From Candidatus Microgenomates bacterium (GTDB lineage Bacteria; Patescibacteria; Microgenomatia; JADHYG01), in the NCBI GenBank assembly GCA_016782545.1, contig JADHYG010000068.1, forward strand, positions 1-5,267: DNA of 5,267 nucleotides. The letters are read 5' to 3'. The notes beneath the pieces were generated by a model. It was not told the DNA's origin and ran no database searches. It saw nothing but the letters and a program-made list of their open reading frames with translations. Below are positions 1 through 3,742 of this stretch, piece by piece. The number at the start of each line of letters is the position of its first letter. The first letter of the stretch is position 1. Position numbers and translations under genes: made by a program.

Positions 1-2406
1 CGGATTCATACTTTGATTTTTGCTCCTTCTATTGCTGTGGTTGAGAAGATTAATAAAGAATTGACAAAAAAAGGCATGAATTTAATCAGTGACGGCCGGC
101 CGATTATTGGCTTGAGTGCTAAAGACTTAGCCGAGCTGGTTTTGGGGGTTGATAGGAATTGTTTAATAATTCCGGCTCATTGTTTACTTCCAGATGAAAA
201 TTTACATGTTAATAAAGAGATAAGGGCAATTAACGAAGTTAAAGAAGGAGATCAAGTTTATACTCATAAAAATCGTTGGAAAAAGGTAGAAAAGGTTTTT
301 ACACGACTTTTTAAAGGAAAAGCTTACCAGATTATTCCTGATTATTTCCGTATTGGGATAAAAGTGACGGGCGAACATCCTTTTTGGGCAATTAAAACAA
401 AAAAAAATTGTCGTTCAATTAGTCAAACACTTGGAGTTTGTAAGCCTTTGTGCTCTCAAAAAAAAGACTGCGCTCGTCGTTGTTTTGAGAAGTATGAGCC
501 GGAGTGGATTCAGGCAAAAAGTTTAAAAAGGGGAGATGTTTTGATTTTTCCTCGATTTTCAAAAGTTAAAGACATAAATTTTATCAAATTGAGCGACTTT
601 GCTAAAAAAATTGTTTTTGAAGAGAGAGACAAAATTTCTTCTGGCGGAACTAGAAGACATAAAATTCCTAATAAGATAAAAATTGATCAAAAATTTTGTC
701 GTTTGGCTGGTTACTATTTGGCCGAAGGCTATACTAGCCGTGACCTTATTTCTTTTTGCTTTAGTAAGAATGAGAAGAAATATTTAGAAGAAATCAAAGA
801 TATTTTTAAAGAAACCTTTAGAATAAAAGAATTTAAAGAATATAAAAGAAAAAATTATCAATCAATAGAATTGACTTTTTATTCAAAAACCTTACATGAG
901 GTTTTTAGTCAACTTTTTTACATTGATTCAAAAAGCAGGAAAGCTTATAACAAATGTTTGCCGTCTTGGATGCTTGAATTGCCGATTTCTAAACAAAAAG
1001 AAATTCTTCTTGGTTGGTGGCGAGGAGACAAAGGCTATACAACCTCAAGACTTCTTATGGATCAGATGAAGATAATTTGTTTGAGGTTGGGAATAATTCC
1101 GTCAATTGGCAAAGACTCTAGAGAAGATCACCAGAGAAGAGGCAAACACAATAAATTTGAAAAAAGAGTTATCAACGCCACTCATGATACTTATCACTTT
1201 TCGAACCTCTCTTTTTTTGATGATAAAGCCAGCCTTTTAAATGAATCTGTTTTCAAAAAGTTTAAAACAAAGATGAAGAGACGCCGAGGCTGGATGGATA
1301 AGGATTATATTTATCTTCCTATCCGTAAGATTAAGACTTTTGATTATCAAGGAGAAGTTTATAATTTAGAAGTGGAGAGTGATAATTCCTATACAGCTGA
1401 ATTTGCTTGTGTTCATAATTGCTGGACCCCCTGGTTTTCGATGTTTGGTTCAAAATCTGGGTTTGACTCAATTGAAGAGTGTTTTGGCGATATGGCTAAG
1501 TATATTTATGGGATTGAGACGGGATTATCTAGCGATCCAATTATGAATTGGCAGGTTAAAGATCTTGATGATCGGGCAATTTTAAGTTTTTCTGATGCTC
1601 ATTCAGGACCGAAGCTGGGGAGGGAAGCAACGGTATTTAATCTAAAAGAACAAAGCTACGAGGCAATAAGAAAGGCAATTATTCAGAACAACTCAGAAAA
1701 CTCAGAGAATCGGAAAACTCAGTCAGTCAGTGAATCAGATAAATCAGAGAGTCAGAATATTAGAGGTTCTGATAATCTGATGCACCGAAACACTGATAAA
1801 CCGAGTTATTCTGAGTTTTCTGAAAATAAGATTTTATACACCATTGAATTTCATCCTGAAGAAGGGAAGTATCATTATACTGGTCATCGAAATTGTCAAG
1901 TACGGCAATCTCCAGAAGAGACAAAAAAATTAGGGACAACTTGTCCTTCTTGCGGAAGACCGTTGACAGTGGGGGTAATGCATCGGGTCGAACAGCTAGC
2001 TGTTCGAACACTTAAAGCTGAAAGCTTAAAGCTAAAAACTGATAAGAATGGGGTTAAATGGACGGGTTATGGAAACAGACCGCCATATGCGAGCTTGGTG
2101 CCGCTTTTGGAGATTTTAAGCGAAGCTTTAGGGGGCGCGCCAACAACCTTAAAGATTCAAGCTGAGTACGAAAATCTTACCTCAAAACTAGGCAGTGAAT
2201 TTGATATTTTTTTGAAAATTCCAATCCAAGAAATTGCTGAAGTAGCTGGTGAAAGAGTGGCCGAAGGAATTAAAAAAGTAAGAGCAGGTGATATTGTGGT
2301 TGAGCCGGGATATGATGGTGTGTTTGGAAAAGTAAAAATCTGGGGAGAAAAGAAAGAAGAAAAGCAAGGGAAAGATGAGGAAAAAAAACAATTGAGTTTG
2401 TTCTAA
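1..2406 (+). CDS. Endonuclease Q family protein (PHP domain), 5' partial, intein-containing
   Basis: Frame 1 is open from the first base (RIHTLIFAPS...) to TAA at 2404-2406, so the start and roughly the first hundred residues lie upstream. The TTG at 13 is internal, not a start. Outside the intein the protein reads as EndoQ, the PHP-fold enzyme that cleaves DNA 5' of deaminated bases (uracil, hypoxanthine) and of abasic sites. Visible family landmarks are IPAH (169-180) joined after splicing to CWTPWFSMFGSKSGFDS (from 1420), IETGLSSDP (from 1513), SDAHS (1591-1605), whose Asp/His fit a PHP metal motif, and YTIEFHPEEGKYHY (from 1837). A Zn-ribbon-like H-x2-C ... CPSC set follows (1885-1896 and 1942-1953), then the C-terminal PGYDGVFG segment (2308-2331). 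Two stretches absent from EndoQ proteins as I remember them, about 1681-1827 and 2008-2075, look like in-frame repeat insertions. A Lys/Glu linker ends in QLSLF. Relatives are often mislabelled 'UvrD helicase'; no helicase motif is present. The family call is from recalled sequence and is strong. Confidence 0.9.
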   Translation, partial: RIHTLIFAPSIAVVEKINKELTKKGMNLISDGRPIIGLSAKDLAELVLGVDRNCLIIPAHCLLPDENLHVNKEIRAINEVKEGDQVYTHKNRWKKVEKVFTRLFKGKAYQIIPDYFRIGIKVTGEHPFWAIKTKKNCRSISQTLGVCKPLCSQKKDCARRCFEKYEPEWIQAKSLKRGDVLIFPRFSKVKDINFIKLSDFAKKIVFEERDKISSGGTRRHKIPNKIKIDQKFCRLAGYYLAEGYTSRDLISFCFSKNEKKYLEEIKDIFKETFRIKEFKEYKRKNYQSIELTFYSKTLHEVFSQLFYIDSKSRKAYNKCLPSWMLELPISKQKEILLGWWRGDKGYTTSRLLMDQMKIICLRLGIIPSIGKDSREDHQRRGKHNKFEKRVINATHDTYHFSNLSFFDDKASLLNESVFKKFKTKMKRRRGWMDKDYIYLPIRKIKTFDYQGEVYNLEVESDNSYTAEFACVHNCWTPWFSMFGSKSGFDSIEECFGDMAKYIYGIETGLSSDPIMNWQVKDLDDRAILSFSDAHSGPKLGREATVFNLKEQSYEAIRKAIIQNNSENSENRKTQSVSESDKSESQNIRGSDNLMHRNTDKPSYSEFSENKILYTIEFHPEEGKYHYTGHRNCQVRQSPEETKKLGTTCPSCGRPLTVGVMHRVEQLAVRTLKAESLKLKTDKNGVKWTGYGNRPPYASLVPLLEILSEALGGAPTTLKIQAEYENLTSKLGSEFDIFLKIPIQEIAEVAGERVAEGIKKVRAGDIVVEPGYDGVFGKVKIWGEKKEEKQGKDEEKKQLSLF
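181..1419 (+). mobile_element. Class 1 intein with LAGLIDADG homing endonuclease, inserted in EndoQ
   Basis: This is a 413-residue in-frame insertion between IPAH and WTPWFS, a join that is contiguous in EndoQ proteins. It starts with Cys (TGT 181-183) and ends with His-Asn (1414-1419), followed by +1 Cys (TGC 1420-1422): the canonical class 1 splice signature. Splicing block A is the start CLLPDENLHVNKEI plus EVKEGDQVYT (235-264). Block B is VTGEHPFW (364-387) with the Thr-x2-His pattern. Block F is VYNLEVESDNSYTA (1357-1398) and block G is FACVHN+C. Between them lie two LAGLIDADG motifs, LAGYYLAEGY (703-732, acidic Glu 724-726) and LLGWWRGDKGY (1006-1038, Asp 1027-1029). Both catalytic acids are present and there is no stop or frameshift, so both splicing and homing look intact. 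A five-Cys cluster follows block B (409-483). Base composition resembles the host gene. Activity itself is inferred. Confidence 0.93.
1681..1827 (+). repeat. In-frame imperfect palindrome (MITE/REP-like) inside EndoQ
   Basis: The stretch is built from repeated TCAGA/TCTGA words and translates to Ser/Glu/Asn-rich low complexity. It folds on itself. The outer arm is an exact 14-bp inverted repeat (TCAGAAAACTCAGA at 1693-1706 against 1810-1823). Inner arms pair 1710-1713/1801-1804, 1727-1732/1791-1796, 1734-1740/1775-1781 and 1743-1748/1768-1773, around a loop at 1749-1767. It sits between the PHP part and the YTIEFHPEEGKYHY segment, which in EndoQ proteins as I recall them are separated by only a few residues. 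It therefore looks like a short palindromic element that kept the reading frame. Confidence 0.65.
1988..2033 (+). repeat. 20-bp perfect palindrome plus 14-nt tandem repeat inside EndoQ
   Basis: Positions 1988-2007 (TCGAACAGCTAGCTGTTCGA) form a perfect palindrome. Shortly after it, CTTAAAGCT occurs at 2011-2019 and again at 2025-2033, a 14-nt period. The tandem part encodes LKAESLKLK, which lies where other EndoQ proteins have a much shorter link after the Zn-ribbon (HRVEQLA...), so it is probably another in-frame repeat insertion. Confidence 0.6.
2389..2403 (+). other. C-terminal QLSLF beta-sliding-clamp-binding motif
   Basis: The last five codons of the EndoQ gene encode Gln-Leu-Ser-Leu-Phe, directly before the stop and after a flexible Lys/Glu-rich tail (from about 2344). 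QL(S/D)LF is the consensus peptide by which bacterial DNA polymerases, MutS/MutL-type and other repair proteins dock on the DnaN clamp. Archaeal EndoQ is known to act with PCNA. The motif is seen directly; binding is inferred. Confidence 0.75.
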
Positions 2407-2448
2407 GCTTCACGCCTGGAGGCCCGATCGGGACATCAAGCGTGAGGC
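2407..2448 (+). other. GC-rich hairpin after the EndoQ stop (possible U-less terminator or ncRNA part)
   Basis: GCTTCACGC (2407-2415) pairs with GCGTGAGGC (2440-2448) over 9 bp with one G-T pair. Its 24-nt loop contains CCCGATCGGG (2423-2432), which can form a nested small stem. It begins at the base after the TAA, in sequence of about 60% GC against AT-rich genes. No T-run follows, so it is not a standard terminator. It could be an mRNA 3'-end structure or the 5' domain of an ncRNA extending to about 2580. Confidence 0.55.
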
Positions 2449-2462
2449 CAGCAGGAAAGTGG

Positions 2463-2492
2463 TTGACTTTTAGAAAAGAGACGTGATATGGT
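2463..2492 (+). promoter_or_regulatory. Candidate sigma70-type promoter (extended -10)
   Basis: TTGACT at 2463-2468 matches the -35 box at five of six positions. After an 18-nt spacer, TATGGT (2487-2492) matches TATAAT at four of six positions, with TG at 2484-2485 giving an extended -10 (TGnTATGGT). The predicted start near 2499 would give a leader of about 140 nt, containing the two hairpins at 2514-2578 and 2582-2619, for the small membrane protein gene. It was found by eye only. Confidence 0.5.
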
Positions 2493-2513
2493 GAAATAAG
2501 AAGAGTGGATGTT

Positions 2514-2578
2514 ACCCCGCACAACACTTACTTGCTCCCCCCGCTTAGCGGGGCGTCGCAAGGGCGTGTATGCGGGGT
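2514..2578 (+). ncRNA. Long irregular hairpin in the intergenic region (leader or ncRNA candidate)
   Basis: Four coaxial stems can be drawn: ACCCCGCA/TGCGGGGT (2514-2521 with 2571-2578), ACAC/GTGT (2524-2527 with 2566-2569), CTTGC/GCAAG (2531-2535 with 2558-2562) and CCCCGC/GCGGGG (2539-2544 with 2548-2553), closed by a TTA loop. That makes 23 Watson-Crick pairs in 65 nt separated by internal loops, about 65% GC in an AT-rich setting. I do not recognise it as SRP RNA, RNase P, tmRNA, a tRNA or a common riboswitch. It may be a cis-regulatory leader of the downstream gene or part of an independent small RNA; the strand is inferred from the neighbours. Confidence 0.5.
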
Positions 2579-2581
2579 CCA

Positions 2582-2619
2582 AGAAACTCTAAATTCGCAG
2601 AAGCTCATTAAGAGTTTCT
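2582..2619 (+). promoter_or_regulatory. Hairpin abutting the ribosome binding site
   Basis: AGAAACTCT (2582-2590) and AGAGTTTCT (2611-2619) are exact inverted repeats. The stem extends past an A-A mismatch by AAT/ATT (2592-2594 with 2607-2609), leaving a 12-nt loop. It ends just before the Shine-Dalgarno sequence and does not include it, and no T-run follows. An mRNA-stabilising or translation-modulating stem is more likely than a terminator. Confidence 0.45.
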
Positions 2620-2622
2620 AGG

Positions 2623-2632
2623 AGGAGGTGAT
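2623..2632 (+). promoter_or_regulatory. Full-length Shine-Dalgarno setting a TTG start
   Basis: AGGAGGTGAT is complementary to the 16S rRNA 3' end over ten bases. It lies five bases before TTG at 2638-2640 and so decides the start: the first in-frame ATG (2668) is too far away and would remove residues preceding the first membrane helix. Confidence 0.85.
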
Positions 2633-2637
2633 ATCAT

Positions 2638-2967
2638 TTGGCAACAGATTCTTCTAATCAAAATGTAATGGGAGCGGCGGCATATCTTTTAGGACCAATA
2701 ACAGGAATAGCTTTTCTTTTGATTGAAAAAAATAACAAATTTGTCCGCTTTCACGCCATGCAATCAACAATTTTATTTGGCGCCCTTTTTGTTGTTAATT
2801 TTGGCTTGGGTTTTATTCCTCTTTTAGGCTGGCTGGTTGGTCTTGTTTTATCATTAGCAGCTTTTGTTTTATGGATTGTCTTAATGTGGAAAGCGTTTAA
2901 TGGTGAGGAGTATGAACTGCCCTATATAGGCAAGATTGTCCGAGATCAATTGGGGAAAATGAGCTAA
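2638..2967 (+). CDS. UPF0132 / DUF4870 (Tic20-like) three-helix membrane protein
   Basis: This is a 109-residue integral membrane protein of the COG3296/UPF0132 type, a family of unknown function common in archaea and CPR bacteria and distantly related to Tic20. The hallmark is a first helix at residues 12-29 (GAAAYLLGPITGIAFLLIE), followed by NKFVRFHAMQS (33-43), the most conserved family motif. Helices 2 (about 43-60) and 3 (about 63-86) follow, separated by a Pro/Gly turn. The short tail holds EYELPYIGKI, also typical. Length is normal for the family. The TTG start is fixed by a ten-base Shine-Dalgarno. The gene has its own candidate promoter and a structured leader, and a terminator follows about 50 bp after the stop, so it is probably monocistronic. 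The family call is good; the function is unknown. Confidence 0.88.
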   Translation: MATDSSNQNVMGAAAYLLGPITGIAFLLIEKNNKFVRFHAMQSTILFGALFVVNFGLGFIPLLGWLVGLVLSLAAFVLWIVLMWKAFNGEEYELPYIGKIVRDQLGKMS

Positions 2968-2970
2968 ATC

Positions 2971-3012
2971 AGATACTAGATACTAGATACTAGATAGTAT
3001 AAATACTAGTAT
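2971..3012 (+). repeat. 7-bp tandem repeat (AGATACT) with palindromic end
   Basis: AGATACT occurs three times head to tail (2971-2991), followed by the variant AGATAGT (2992-2998). Because of the variant, ATACTA (2987-2992) and TAGTAT (2995-3000) form a small inverted repeat. A perfect 10-bp palindrome ATACTAGTAT closes the block (3003-3012). It lies between a stop codon and a terminator and is non-coding. Confidence 0.75.
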
Positions 3013-3014
3013 GA

Positions 3015-3038
3015 GCCATCATTTTTGATGGCCTTTTT
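3015..3038 (+). terminator. Rho-independent terminator
   Basis: GCCATCA (3015-3021), a TTTT loop and TGATGGC (3026-3032) form a perfect 7-bp stem, followed by CTTTTT (3033-3038). It ends the transcript of the small membrane protein gene. Confidence 0.82.
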
Positions 3039-3042
3039 ATTG

Positions 3043-3054
3043 TATAATAAAAAT
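3043..3054 (+). promoter_or_regulatory. Perfect -10 box placing the transcription start at a GTG codon (leaderless)
   Basis: TATAAT at 3043-3048 lies six bases before GTG at 3055, the usual distance from -10 to transcription start. The mRNA should therefore begin at or within a base or two of the start codon. No Shine-Dalgarno precedes the GTG. No good -35 exists at normal spacing, where the sequence is the terminator's own loop and stem. Confidence 0.6.
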
Positions 3055-3714
3055 GTGTTTCAAAATCGCTCACACGCTGGTCAATTATTAGGAGAGAAGC
3101 TAGAACATTTCAAAGGTGAAGATGTTATTGTCTTAGCCATTCCCCGGGGCGGAGTAGTTGTTGGTGCAGAAATTGCTAAGGTTTTAGATTGTCCACTTGA
3201 CATTATTGTTACTAAAAAGATTGGCGCGCCAGGAAATCCGGAGCTAGCAGTCGGCGCTATGGGGTCAGGTGGTGAAGTTATTTGGGACGAAAATCTTCTT
3301 TCTCGTTTATCTCTTTCAAAATCTGATTTGACGTCTCAAATTAAAAATGCAAAGTTAAAAATGCAAAGTTATGTCGGCATAAAGGCCGAGCATGCACGAC
3401 TAAAACATCGGCACAGTTCAAAATTTAAAGTTAAAGAAAAGAATTTAAAAAATAAGACAGTTATTTTAACCGATGATGGGATAGCGACTGGAGCGACAGT
3501 TGAGGTAGCCATTAAAGTCATCAAGGCCCAAAAGCCTAAAAAGTTAATCGTGGCCATGCCAGTGGCACCGCCAGAAACAGTGAAAAAATTAAAGCCTTTG
3601 GTGGATGAATTTATCTGTTTGGCAACACCCGCCATTTTTTGGGCTGTGGGCCAGTTTTATCAAGAGTTTGAACAGGTTGAGGATGAAGAAGTAATCAAAA
3701 TATTAAGAAATTAA
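3055..3714 (+). CDS. Predicted phosphoribosyltransferase (COG1926 family)
   Basis: This is a 219-residue type I PRTase-fold protein of the COG1926 group, predicted to bind PRPP; the physiological substrate of this group is not established. Numbered from the GTG: the family N-terminus VFQNRSHAGQLLGEKL (1-16), a core strand with IPRGGV (29-34), TKKIGAPGNPELAVGA (53-68) and the 13-residue PRPP loop VILTDDGIATGAT (136-148) with its two acidic residues. The C-terminal MPVAPPETVKKL and FWAVGQFYQEFEQVEDEEV segments are also typical. The GTG start is chosen because it matches the family N-terminus. TTG 3025 and ATG 3028 lie inside the terminator hairpin and upstream of the -10 box. The linker before the PRPP loop is Lys-rich and holds a 14-nt tandem duplication. 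The gene converges on the minus-strand gene, with 28 bases between the stops. Confidence 0.9.
   Translation: MFQNRSHAGQLLGEKLEHFKGEDVIVLAIPRGGVVVGAEIAKVLDCPLDIIVTKKIGAPGNPELAVGAMGSGGEVIWDENLLSRLSLSKSDLTSQIKNAKLKMQSYVGIKAEHARLKHRHSSKFKVKEKNLKNKTVILTDDGIATGATVEVAIKVIKAQKPKKLIVAMPVAPPETVKKLKPLVDEFICLATPAIFWAVGQFYQEFEQVEDEEVIKILRN
3341..3368 (+). repeat. 14-nt tandem duplication inside the phosphoribosyltransferase gene
   Basis: TTAAAAATGCAAAG occurs twice without interruption (3341-3354, 3355-3368). Since 14 is not a multiple of three, the two copies are read in different frames, and the present frame is open. It falls in the variable linker before the PRPP loop. Confidence 0.8.
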
Positions 3715-3742
3715 GTCATTAAGCTAAGACCTTTTTGTTTTT

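Noticed and set aside
13..15. TTG as the true start of the first gene
   Set aside because: The frame is open to base 1, and the residues before it (RIHT) continue the EndoQ RIHxLIFAPS motif, so the gene starts upstream of the window.
181..1419. Free-standing homing endonuclease gene or group I intron ORF
   Set aside because: The reading frame is continuous with EndoQ on both sides, and intein splice residues and blocks A/B/F/G are present, so this is an intein rather than an intron-borne gene.
1760..2527. Minus-strand open frames opposite the EndoQ 3' half and intergenic region
   Set aside because: They lie opposite a well-supported gene, have no family resemblance or RBS, and reflect AT-rich complement composition.
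2407..2580. RNase P, SRP, tmRNA, tRNA or T-box RNA
   Set aside because: AGGAAAGT at 2452-2459 resembles part of the RNase P core, but the rest of the core is missing and the region is too short. No SRP GGAA-loop/AGCAG arrangement, TTCGAATC arm or T-box TGGNACCGCG was seen.
3025..3054. Upstream TTG/ATG starts for the phosphoribosyltransferase
   Set aside because: Both lie inside the terminator stem and before the -10 box; the added MMAFLLYNKN does not match the family N-terminus, whereas GTG 3055 does.
3369..3635. Minus-strand frame opposite the phosphoribosyltransferase
   Set aside because: It is a shadow of a gene with a clear PRPP-binding motif.
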